Positions 1-4,764 of a DNA stretch of 6,526 bases are shown here, in pieces (the first letter of the stretch is position 1; the number at the start of each line of letters is the position of its first letter). The position numbers and the translations under genes are program-made. The stretch comes from a bacterium (GTDB lineage Bacteria; BMS3Abin14), in contig JALHUC010000205.1 of the NCBI GenBank assembly GCA_022865845.1, forward strand, positions 1 to 6,526, written 5' to 3'. The notes below the pieces were generated by a model that was not told the origin of the DNA, did not search any database, and was given only the letters and a program-made list of their open reading frames with translations.

Positions 1-1
1 C

Positions 2-505
2 CTGCTTGTTGAAAAAACGGACGCTATCGTTAACGCTGCCAACTCCCATCTCGCCCACGGCGCGGGAGTGGCTCTTGCAATAGCGAAGGCAGCTGGTTTC
101 GCTTTGGTGGAGGAGGGTAACAGGATCGTTCGCCAGCAGGGAGAGGTGCCGGTGGGCGGTGCGGTCGTCACCACAGCCGGCCATCTTCCCTTCAAGGGTG
201 TCATTCACACAGTGGGTCCCCGGATGGGTGAAGGTGATGAACACGCCAAGCTGGCAGGAGCCCTGTACTCTTCCTTTATAAAAGCCCACGAGATGAAGTG
301 GGGGTCGGTTTCCTTTCCGGGCGTCAGTTCCGGCATCTTCTCCGTTCCCTACGATATTTGCGCAGACGCCTATCTTGAGGCTGTCCATAAATTCTGGGAT
401 ACCTATCAGGGCTCCACGGTGCGACTCATCCGTCTTGTCCTGTTTAAAGGTCCTCTGCTCGAAGCGATCCTTGGAGTATCGGAGGGCTGGGATGCCACGG
501 TCTGA
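2..505 (+). CDS. Macro-domain (ADP-ribose-binding / deacylase-like) protein, 5'-truncated by the window
   Basis: The reading frame is open from base 2, so the true start lies upstream; the GTG at 68 is internal to the domain and should not be taken as the start. The visible 167 residues carry macro-domain hallmarks: DAIVNAAN followed by a HGAGVALAIAKAAG loop near the beginning, a GEVPVGGAVVTTAG strand, IHTVGP, then SFPGVSSGIFSVP, which matches the second ligand-binding loop (usually AGIYG or TGIYG), and a final hydrophobic strand. The order and wording resemble the archaeal AF1521-type macro domain. Macro domains bind ADP-ribose and related metabolites, and some remove ADP-ribose from proteins or nucleic acids; which activity applies here cannot be read from sequence. 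The first loop has GAG where many members have GGG. Only some 15-20 N-terminal residues appear to be missing. The next gene follows on the same strand after 59 bp, so co-transcription is possible. Confidence 0.88.
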   Translation: MLVEKTDAIVNAANSHLAHGAGVALAIAKAAGFALVEEGNRIVRQQGEVPVGGAVVTTAGHLPFKGVIHTVGPRMGEGDEHAKLAGALYSSFIKAHEMKWGSVSFPGVSSGIFSVPYDICADAYLEAVHKFWDTYQGSTVRLIRLVLFKGPLLEAILGVSEGWDATV

Positions 506-545
506 ATCAACCGACAGTTGTCACGATTTGAATAATTTAATCTGG

Positions 546-555
546 AAAGGGAGGT
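546..555 (+). promoter_or_regulatory. Strong ribosome binding site for the two-helix membrane protein
   Basis: AAAGGGAGGT lies about 10 bp before the ATG at 565 and fixes that start. Confidence 0.7.
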
Positions 556-564
556 AATAAGCAT

Positions 565-1305
565 ATGCAGCGTATAAAATGGACCGTTCTGCTTGCCCTC
601 GGTCTTCTTAGCACTTCCATGGTCATCTACAGTCTGCATTACCTGGTCTTTGGTGATCTGAACTTCATTACGAGGGGATGGCTCGCAAGCCTGGCTTTTG
701 TGCCCATTCAGGGTCTCGTAGTGACCCTTATCATCGCTGAGCTCATGGTCATCATGAGCAGGGGGGCCAGGATGCAGAAGATGAACATGGTGATCGGTGT
801 CTTCTTCAGCGAGCTTGGTACAGACCTTCTGCGTTCCCTTTACATCAGCGATCCCCAGGCCATGACCTTAAGGGAAACCTTCGAGTCGGCTGGAGACCTT
901 AACGTCAGGGAAGTGGTGTCTCTGTTTAAAAAGATCGACGATTATCCATTCCGAATCAATGTGGATAGGCCGGCCCTCGATGATCTAAGACAGATGCTTA
1001 CCGCCCGGCGGGATTTCATGGTTCGACTGCTGGAGAATCCAAGCCTTCTGGAAAATGAGAATTTTACGAATCTGCTGTGGGCGATTTTCCATCTTACGGA
1101 AGAACTCGATGCGAGGGCGGACCTTTCCACGGTTCCCGAATCGGATTTTGAACACCTGAAGGGTGATATTTCAAGATCCTATGGGCACCTTTTCAGGGAA
1201 TGGCTGGTGTACATGAGGCACCTTCATGACAATTATCCATTTCTGTACTCCTTCGCCATGCGGACCAGCCCCATCGAACCTGAAAAGCAGGTGGAAGTGG
1301 TTTGA
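565..1305 (+). CDS. Conserved two-helix membrane protein of unknown function
   Basis: This 246-residue protein starts at an ATG preceded by a strong ribosome site (AAAGGGAGGT, 546-555) about 10 bp upstream. Two hydrophobic segments are visible, roughly residues 7-29 and 40-64, followed by the positively charged stretch SRGARMQKM. This suggests an N-terminal hairpin in the inner membrane with the remaining 180 residues in the cytoplasm. The soluble part begins MNMVIGVFFSELGTDLL (residues 73-89) and later has RRDFMVRLLENPSLLENENF (148-167), LLWAIFHLTEEL (170-181) and a C-terminal EWLVYMRHLHDNYPFL (212-227). I recall similar phrases in uncharacterised proteins of Geobacter-like bacteria, but I know of no assigned function and no catalytic motif is evident. 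The soluble part looks all-helical. It may be co-transcribed with the upstream macro-domain gene; I saw no good promoter in the 59-bp gap. Confidence 0.85.
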   Translation: MQRIKWTVLLALGLLSTSMVIYSLHYLVFGDLNFITRGWLASLAFVPIQGLVVTLIIAELMVIMSRGARMQKMNMVIGVFFSELGTDLLRSLYISDPQAMTLRETFESAGDLNVREVVSLFKKIDDYPFRINVDRPALDDLRQMLTARRDFMVRLLENPSLLENENFTNLLWAIFHLTEELDARADLSTVPESDFEHLKGDISRSYGHLFREWLVYMRHLHDNYPFLYSFAMRTSPIEPEKQVEVV

Positions 1306-1313
1306 AAGACGAG

Positions 1314-1376
1314 GAATAGGGAATAGGGAAGGAGGGAGGGGGAAGAGTGAAAAGCGAACGGCAATCAGCTATCAGC
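1314..1376. repeat. Degenerate heptamer tandem array A (GAATAGG, drifting to TATCAGC)
   Basis: Two perfect copies of GAATAGG (1314-1320, 1321-1327) are followed, in unbroken 7-bp register, by units beginning GAA at 1328, 1342, 1349 and 1356. The run then drifts into AATCAGC (1363) and TATCAGC (1370). About nine successive 7-bp units are recognisable, and the period is kept while the unit changes. It starts 9 bp after the stop codon of the membrane protein. The array is non-coding. Confidence 0.65.
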
Positions 1377-1416
1377 TTTGCGCTGGTTCCCATCCTGTGA
1401 AACCGTACCAGATTCC

Positions 1417-1451
1417 CTCTGGACTCTGGACCCTGAACTCTTGACTCTTTT
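1417..1451. repeat. Heptamer tandem array B (CTCTGGA family)
   Basis: Five units follow one another without gaps: CTCTGGA, CTCTGGA, then CCCTGAA, CTCTTGA and CTCTTTT. On the minus strand the array lies just downstream of the FmdB-type gene and its hairpin. The unit differs from that of array A, but the 7-bp period is the same. Confidence 0.7.
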
Positions 1452-1470
1452 TCCGCAAACTGCGGGAAAA
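1449..1470 (-). repeat. Inverted repeat (hairpin) downstream of the zinc ribbon gene
   Basis: TTTTCCGCA (1449-1457) and TGCGGGAAAA (1461-1470) are complementary with one bulged G and a 3-nt loop AAC. It lies 7 bp beyond the minus-strand stop of the FmdB-type gene. On neither strand is the stem followed by an external T-tract, so it is a candidate mRNA 3'-end structure rather than a textbook Rho-independent terminator. Confidence 0.45.
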
Positions 1471-1477
1471 GCTACCC

Positions 1478-1687
1478 TCACGTAAAGCCGCCGCTGTGGG
1501 AATGACCGCATCCTCCTCCACCGGAGGCCTTGGACCCTGTCCCTGAAGAGGAAAACATGGACATAAGCTTTTCCGGTTTCGGTTCTCCACACTCGGGACA
1601 TTTGAGCCCTGATCCATCTTCAGTGCTGCTTGTCAGAGTCTCGAACTGATGGCTGCACTTTTTGCACTTGAACTCGTATATGGGCAT
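1478..1687 (-). CDS. FmdB-family zinc ribbon protein
   Basis: This 69-residue protein begins [11 protein letters not shown], the standard opening of the FmdB/putative regulatory zinc ribbon family. Four cysteines are positioned for zinc: C8 and C11 (CKKC), and C30 and C33 (CPEC). A low-complexity tail from about residue 47 is rich in Gly and Ser and ends with GCGHSHSGG, where C60, H62 and H64 might hold a further metal ion. The length is normal for the family. The ATG is preceded by AGAGGTAA (1693-1700), which supports the start. FmdB was first named as a possible regulator of formamidase expression in Methylophilus, but the bacterial family as a whole has no settled function. It lies 81 bp downstream of trxB on the same strand, with heptamer array C between them, so a shared transcript is possible but not shown. 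Confidence 0.88.
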   Translation of the reverse strand: MPIYEFKCKKCSHQFETLTSSTEDGSGLKCPECGEPKPEKLMSMFSSSGTGSKASGGGGCGHSHSGGFT

Positions 1688-1726
1688 AGCTGTTACCTCT
1701 TTTTCAAATTATTCAATAATATTCTC

Positions 1727-1768
1727 ATCAAACTTCAAACCCCAAACTTCAAACCTCAAACTTTAACT
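1727..1768. repeat. Heptamer tandem array C (NNCAAAC, five units)
   Basis: ATCAAAC, TTCAAAC, CCCAAAC, TTCAAAC and CTCAAAC follow one another without gaps at 1727-1761, and a drifted unit TTTAACT runs to 1768. The CAAAC core is invariant in the five good units. On the minus strand it reads GTTTGNN and begins directly after the trxB stop codon (1769-1771), so it fills half of the trxB-fmdB gap. Confidence 0.8.
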
Positions 1769-2689
1769 TTATTCTTCCAGATATTTATAAGCATAAAAGG
1801 ACGCAGTCGCTCCATCGCCCACAGCGCTTGTTACCTGCCTGATGGAGCCTGACCTCATGTCCCCCGCCGCATATAGGCCCGGCACCGAACTTCGCATGGT
1901 TTGGTCGGTGACAACGTAACCGCCGGAGTCCAGTTGGGCCAATTCCGAGACGAGATCGGTGTTCGGGGTGATTCCCACATAGATGAACACGCCTTCCGCT
2001 TCAATACTCCGCGTCTCGCCTGTTTTGACATCCTTTAACAGGAGTTCCTTCACCTCGTCCTCTCCCCGGACCTCGGTCAGGACGGTGTTCCACTCCATGG
2101 TGATCTTTTCGTTTTCAAGGGCCCGTTTAGATGTCAGAGGCACGGCCCGGAGCTGGTCCCGGCGGTGGACGATATGCACACGGCGGGCAAAACGCGTAAG
2201 GAATAGGGCCTCCTCCACAGCCGAGTCGCCGCCACCGATAACTGCTACAGTCCGGTCACGGTACAAGGCGCCGTCGCAGGTAGCACAGTAGGAGACACCC
2301 CTGCCCGTCAACCGTTCTTCGCCAGGTACGCCCATCTTGTTGGGAGTGGCTCCCGTGGCAAGGACCACTGATCTTGTCCGGATCTCCTCCGATCCTGAAT
2401 CCAGAATGAACAGCTCTCCCTCTTTTCTGATTTTGTCCACTGAACGGTATTCTATGGGCAGTTCGAAGGTCTCGGCCTGTTTGTGCATGAGGTCAGCCAG
2501 TTCGAAACCCCCTATCCCGTCCGGAAAGCCCGGGTAATTCTCCAGGTGAGCGGTGGTCAGCATTTGTCCACCGTAAGCTCCCTTTTCAAAGAGGATCACA
2601 TTCATTAGAGCGCGTGATGCGTATATTCCGGCCGTCAGGCCCGCGGGTCCGCCCCCGATGATAACCATGTCGTAAATGCTGTCAGTCAA
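1769..2689 (-). CDS. trxB: Thioredoxin-disulfide reductase
   Basis: This 306-residue FAD enzyme passes electrons from NADPH to thioredoxin in the cytoplasm. All the expected parts are visible: an FAD-binding GGGPAG (residues 12-17) in the N-terminal Rossmann fold, GGQMLTTAHLENYPGF (40-55), ATGATPNKMGVPGE (111-124), the redox-active CATC (135-138), the NADPH-binding GGGDSA (152-157) with HRR (175-177) for the 2'-phosphate, and the C-terminal GLYAAGD (271-277) followed by RQVTSAVGDG. The length is typical. The start codon is TTG (2687-2689), supported by GGAGGGG 6 nt upstream. The first ATG is residue 8, already inside the FAD-binding strand, so an ATG start would damage the fold. No thioredoxin gene is adjacent. 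A perfect GGTGATC array abuts the ribosome site, and array C follows the stop. Confidence 0.97.
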   Translation of the reverse strand: MTDSIYDMVIIGGGPAGLTAGIYASRALMNVILFEKGAYGGQMLTTAHLENYPGFPDGIGGFELADLMHKQAETFELPIEYRSVDKIRKEGELFILDSGSEEIRTRSVVLATGATPNKMGVPGEERLTGRGVSYCATCDGALYRDRTVAVIGGGDSAVEEALFLTRFARRVHIVHRRDQLRAVPLTSKRALENEKITMEWNTVLTEVRGEDEVKELLLKDVKTGETRSIEAEGVFIYVGITPNTDLVSELAQLDSGGYVVTDQTMRSSVPGLYAAGDMRSGSIRQVTSAVGDGATASFYAYKYLEE

Positions 2690-2695
2690 GTAAAA

Positions 2696-2702
2696 CCCCT
2701 CC
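2696..2702 (-). promoter_or_regulatory. Ribosome binding site deciding the TTG start of trxB
   Basis: On the minus strand GGAGGGG lies 6 nt before TTG at 2689-2687. This is the best reason to accept TTG as the start. The heptamer array at 2703 begins at the very next base. Confidence 0.7.
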
Positions 2703-2723
2703 GGTGATCGGTGATCGGTGATC
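2703..2723. repeat. Perfect heptamer array D (GGTGATC x3) at the trxB 5' leader
   Basis: Three exact copies of GGTGATC follow one another, with a fourth partial copy (GGTT) after them. On the minus strand the unit reads GATCACC, and the array ends directly against the trxB ribosome site, so it probably lies in the trxB mRNA leader. The units contain GATC, a possible Dam-type methylation site, at 7-bp spacing. Confidence 0.8.
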
Positions 2724-2760
2724 GGTTTAGACTTTCGCTTATTCGCCTGGAGCCTTTCCT

Positions 2761-2788
2761 TTGGACCTTGGACATTGGACTTTGGACT
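2761..2788. repeat. Heptamer array E (TTGGACN, four units)
   Basis: TTGGACC, TTGGACA, TTGGACT and TTGGACT follow without gaps, and only the seventh base varies. The array sits between the hairpin at 2790-2820 and array D, in the 128-bp gap upstream of trxB. Confidence 0.8.
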
Positions 2789-2789
2789 T

Positions 2790-2820
2790 TCCTGTTAACC
2801 TCTCACGGAGGTTAACAGGA
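2790..2820 (-). repeat. Perfect 13-bp-stem hairpin after the CoA-binding / mini-ORF genes
   Basis: TCCTGTTAACCTC (2790-2802) pairs exactly with GAGGTTAACAGGA (2808-2820) around the 5-nt loop TCACG. It starts 3 bp beyond the stop of the mini-ORF on the minus strand. The stem is strong, but neither side is followed by a T-tract. It may be a transcript-end or mRNA-stabilising hairpin, or a protein-binding inverted repeat. Confidence 0.7.
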
Positions 2821-2823
2821 CCC

Positions 2824-2895
2824 TCACGTCCCTCCCCCGGCTCTCAGTATCCAGATAAGGACAGCTATGAAGATCAGAATCCCCAGACCGTTCAC
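2824..2895 (-). CDS. Candidate 23-residue single-helix membrane mini-protein
   Basis: On the minus strand a GTG (2895-2893) overlaps the TGA stop of the CoA-binding gene by three bases (GTGA arrangement), typical of translational coupling. The frame then encodes 23 residues with an uninterrupted hydrophobic core, GLGILIFIAVLIWILR, followed by a short Gly-rich end and a TGA stop. The core is long enough for one transmembrane helix, and the arginine after it would sit at the membrane face. AAGGTGG lies a few bases upstream as a possible weak ribosome site. The frame is too short for codon statistics. The case rests on the hydrophobic pattern, the tight overlap and the hairpin that begins just after the stop. 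Chance remains possible, and I do not recognise a family. Confidence 0.45.
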   Translation of the reverse strand: MNGLGILIFIAVLIWILRAGGGT

Positions 2896-3287
2896 GATCC
2901 CACCACCTTCCGGTGTTCCTTCAGCATGCAGCGGTCAGAAACAACTTCCAGACCGGCTTCCCGGCACAGTGTCTCTGCCTCCTCGTTGGTGATGCCCTCC
3001 TGCAGCCAGAAAACTTTTGCCCCGATATTGATAGCCTCCTGCGCCACAGGCAGCACTGTCTCCGACTTACGAAAAACATCAACAATTTCAACAGGGAAGG
3101 GGATTTCCCTAAGGGAATGATAGACCTTTTCCCCCAGTATCTCGTCCCCGTCAGGTCTCACCGGAACGATCCTGTAGCCTGCTGACTGCATGTAGGAGGC
3201 TACCCTGTTGCTTGCCCTCCCGGGATCAGCCGAAAGGCCCACCACCGCGATGGTTTTATAACTCTTCAAAATGGTTTCAATAGTCAT
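2892..3287 (-). CDS. CoA-binding domain protein (YccU-like)
   Basis: This 131-residue protein is a single Rossmann-like CoA-binding domain, as in E. coli YccU. Diagnostic stretches are KTIAVVGLSADPGRASNRVA (residues 11-30), which has the nucleotide-binding glycine and the RxSxxVA helix, then GYRIVPVRP (37-45, usually ending in VNP), EILGEKVYHSLREIP (49-63), VDVFRKSE (69-76), GAKVFWLQEGI (89-99) and DRCMLKEH (118-125). The family is widespread, small and functionally undefined; members are structurally similar to the succinyl-CoA synthetase CoA-binding domain. A longer frame opens at 3377, but the start at 3287 is preferred: AGAGGTT (3294-3300) lies just upstream, and the conserved domain begins at this methionine. 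It opens the minus-strand gene block and overlaps the mini-ORF at its 3' end. Confidence 0.93.
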   Translation of the reverse strand: MTIETILKSYKTIAVVGLSADPGRASNRVASYMQSAGYRIVPVRPDGDEILGEKVYHSLREIPFPVEIVDVFRKSETVLPVAQEAINIGAKVFWLQEGITNEEAETLCREAGLEVVSDRCMLKEHRKVVGS

Positions 3288-3293
3288 GATAAT

Positions 3294-3300
3294 AACCTCT
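3294..3300 (-). promoter_or_regulatory. Ribosome binding site deciding the CoA-binding protein start
   Basis: AGAGGTT on the minus strand ends 6 nt before the ATG at 3287. This favours the 131-residue protein over the 161-residue reading from 3377. Confidence 0.65.
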
Positions 3301-3381
3301 ATCCCCTTAAAATATTCTTCCAGTTTAAGGTATACTCCAATTTGCGAAGATTCAAGTAGGGGGTCTGTTTTTAACAATCCC

Positions 3382-3390
3382 TAATATACT
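3382..3390 (+). promoter_or_regulatory. Candidate -10 element for the MBL-fold hydrolase gene
   Basis: TAATATACT contains TATACT (3385-3390), one base from the sigma-70 -10 consensus, in an AT-rich patch of the divergent gap. Transcription would begin near 3397, giving a leader of about 34 nt that contains the GGAGGAG site. No good -35 hexamer is found at the right distance, so confidence is modest. Confidence 0.35.
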
Positions 3391-3420
3391 AATAGCATTC
3401 ATGGGGAAGATGTCAAGTGT

Positions 3421-3427
3421 GGAGGAG
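3421..3427 (+). promoter_or_regulatory. Ribosome binding site deciding the MBL-fold hydrolase start
   Basis: GGAGGAG lies just before the ATG at 3431. The in-frame ATG at 3401 has no such site and would be almost at the predicted transcript start. Confidence 0.75.
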
Positions 3428-3430
3428 ATC

Positions 3431-4267
3431 ATGAAGGCCAGGATCACAATACTTTCAGAAAATTCGGTTATCAAGCCCGGCGGGCTCATCGGAGAGCATG
3501 GGTTCTCAGCTCTTGTGGAAAGGGGAGACGAAAAGGTTCTCTTCGACACAGGGCAGGGTTACGCTCTTGTGCACAATGCGCGGATCCTTGAGGTTGACCT
3601 CTCCGCCATCAGAAAAGTAGTTCTCAGCCATGGGCACAACGACCACACAGGGGGATTGGCAGAACTGCTGCGTGTGGGGCCGGAAAGGGATATCTATGCC
3701 CACCCTGGGATATTCGACCCTCGCTTCCGCGAGATGACCGATGGTCCCCCCAAGCCCATAGGCATGCCGTTTACACGCTCTCACCTCGAGGGATTGGGAG
3801 CGCGATTCAAGTTAAGTGATGAACCTCAGAAGATTGGAGACGGAATAACTACTTCCGGAGTTGTTCCCCGCAAAACTGATTTCGAGACGGGGGACACAAC
3901 TCTCCTGCTGGGCTGCGAGGATGGTACCTCCTGCCCGGATCCCCTGTCCGACGACCTGTCCCTTATAGTTGAGGGGGAAGGGGGGTTGGTGGTTGTGCTG
4001 GGGTGTGCTCACTCAGGTCTTGTGAACATTCTGAATCACGTTCGGGACCTAAAGCCTGATATACCGGTCAAAGCTGTTGTTGGAGGCACTCATCTGGGTT
4101 TTTCCGGTGAGGAGCAGATGACCAGGACCATCGCAGTAATAGCTGAAATGGGAGTAGAGAAGGTCGGTGCGAGCCACTGCACCGGACTTGCGGGCTCAGC
4201 CAGGCTCAGGGAGGCGCTTGGGGATAGTTTTTTCTTTGCCGGTGTGGGGGCGGTGCTGGAGGTGTGA
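3431..4267 (+). CDS. MBL-fold metallohydrolase (COG1237 / MJ0301-like)
   Basis: This 278-residue protein has the metallo-beta-lactamase fold. It shows the metal-binding HGHNDH (residues 67-72) in LSHGHNDHTGG, FDTGQG upstream of it (38-43), a conserved H91, SDDLSL (173-178), GCAHSG (191-196), GGTHL (218-222) and the C-terminal SHCTG (248-252). This set fits the COG1237 group, whose archaeal member MJ0301 makes the dihydropterin-ribofuranosylaminobenzene 5'-phosphate intermediate of methanopterin synthesis. In bacteria without methanopterin the substrate is unknown, so that activity should not be assumed here. No signal peptide is visible, so it is probably cytoplasmic. The start at 3431 is chosen because GGAGGAG lies directly upstream; translation from 3401 would add ten residues that do not look conserved. 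It is transcribed divergently from the CoA-binding gene. Confidence 0.93.
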   Translation: MKARITILSENSVIKPGGLIGEHGFSALVERGDEKVLFDTGQGYALVHNARILEVDLSAIRKVVLSHGHNDHTGGLAELLRVGPERDIYAHPGIFDPRFREMTDGPPKPIGMPFTRSHLEGLGARFKLSDEPQKIGDGITTSGVVPRKTDFETGDTTLLLGCEDGTSCPDPLSDDLSLIVEGEGGLVVVLGCAHSGLVNILNHVRDLKPDIPVKAVVGGTHLGFSGEEQMTRTIAVIAEMGVEKVGASHCTGLAGSARLREALGDSFFFAGVGAVLEV

Positions 4268-4276
4268 AAAGATAGT

Positions 4277-4304
4277 GCGAAGGGCGCAGGGCGGAGTGTG
4301 AAAA
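4277..4304. repeat. Heptamer array F (GCGNAGG-like, about four units)
   Basis: GCGAAGG, GCGCAGG and GCGGAGT are consecutive 7-bp units, followed by a drifted GTGAAAA. The array begins 10 bp after the stop of the MBL-fold gene. Confidence 0.55.
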
Positions 4305-4314
4305 AGATATCGGA

Positions 4315-4711
4315 GTGGGAGAGTGGCACGGAACAAACCTGGATAGGGAGCGTGGGCGCTTGGGAGCTTGGGAGAAAAGTCTGAGCCAGCAAACCATCAG
4401 ACGCGGGGACCTGGCAAGTCAGCACAAACCGTTTGAAGAAGGTTTATGCTCAGGCTGTCACGATCCCCACGCAAGCGCGAACCCCAAATTCTTCCTTCGT
4501 GGCTCGGGAAATGATCTGTGCTTTATCTGCCATGATGAGTTTGAAATGGAGGAACACCGCCATCCTGTCGGCACCGTACCCATGAACACCTTCCCGAGGA
4601 TAAAATTAACGGAAGAGGGCGAAACTACCTGTTCCTCATGCCACAGCCCCCACGCCACTGACAGCGAATATCTGTTACCTGAAAAGGGTTGCGGCCTGCC
4701 ATTCTTACTGA
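4315..4711 (+). pseudogene. Broken multiheme c-type cytochrome fragment (doubled CXXCH type)
   Basis: An open frame from GTG 4315 encodes three covalent heme-attachment motifs, CSGCH (residues 45-49), CFICH (69-73) and CSSCH (106-110). They sit in phrases such as HKPFEEGLCSGCHDPHAS and CSSCHSPHA that are typical of doubled-CXXCH cytochromes, which carry electrons in the periplasm. Cytochrome-like sequence begins only near 4405; the first 30 residues are translated repeat DNA. There is no signal peptide and no convincing ribosome site, so the N-terminus is probably lost. A fourth motif is broken: TGC GGC (4690-4695) is followed by one base and then TGC CAT (4697-4702). Adding two bases after 4696 restores CGxCH, followed by Ser, Tyr and a TGA at 4709-4711. 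As it stands, the frame instead runs on through a promoter to 4806 with non-cytochrome sequence. A sequencing error at 4696 would explain the 3' end but not the missing 5' end. Confidence 0.7.
4342..4373. repeat. Octamer tandem array G (GCTTGGGA)
   Basis: Four consecutive 8-bp units are visible: GATAGGGA, GCGTGGGC, then GCTTGGGA twice, all sharing the pattern GNNNGGGN. This is the only array in the window with an 8-bp rather than a 7-bp period. It lies directly before the cytochrome fragment and translates into the implausible start of that open frame. Confidence 0.6.
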
Positions 4712-4730
4712 CAATCTCTGACAGTAAATT

Positions 4731-4739
4731 TGCTATAAT
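4731..4739 (+). promoter_or_regulatory. Extended -10 promoter for the sensor kinase gene
   Basis: TGC TATAAT is a perfect sigma-70 -10 hexamer (4734-4739) with the extended TGN motif in front. CTGACA at 4708-4713 is a -35-like hexamer, but at 20 bp it is farther than ideal; an extended -10 often works without a good -35. Transcription would start near 4746, giving a leader of about 57 nt. The site falls just beyond the restored cytochrome stop (4711), as expected for an intergenic promoter. Confidence 0.55.
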
Positions 4740-4764
4740 CCGTGGGCAGGCTGCCAAAAGCAGC

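Larger units (their letters stand above)
1306..1477. other. Convergent intergenic region made mostly of short-period repeats
   Basis: These 172 bp separate the plus-strand membrane protein from the minus-strand zinc ribbon gene. They contain two heptamer arrays (1314-1376 and 1417-1451) and an inverted repeat (1449-1470). The open frames that cross it on both strands are low-complexity translations of the repeats and are not believable genes. I see no classical hairpin plus T-tract terminator for either gene, although a convergent gap would normally need one. Confidence 0.6.

Noticed and set aside
1226..1617. Open frames on both strands across the convergent gap between the membrane protein and the zinc ribbon gene
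   Set aside because: They are translations of tandem repeats and of neighbouring genes in other frames, with no ribosome sites or recognisable domains.
1983..2537. Plus-strand open frames opposite trxB
   Set aside because: Shadow frames opposite a fully recognisable enzyme; Ser/Arg-rich translations without domains.
2790..2820. Integron attC site or classical Rho-independent terminator
   Set aside because: The GTTAAC-containing stem does not match attC core rules and no integrase or cassette is present; a terminator would need a T-tract after the stem, which is absent on both strands.
3288..3360. A sigma-70 promoter for the CoA-binding gene on the minus strand (TTGAAT...TATACC or TTGGAG...GAATAT)
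   Set aside because: Several overlapping weak matches exist with imperfect spacing; none stands out enough to annotate.
3288..3377. A 30-residue N-terminal extension of the CoA-binding protein
   Set aside because: A ribosome site lies inside this stretch, directly before the methionine at 3287, and the extension shows no family similarity.
3401..3430. Upstream ATG start for the MBL-fold hydrolase
   Set aside because: No ribosome site precedes it, while GGAGGAG lies directly before the ATG at 3431.
1314..4373. CRISPR array
   Set aside because: The repeats are 7-8 bp, directly adjacent without spacers, and no cas genes are present.
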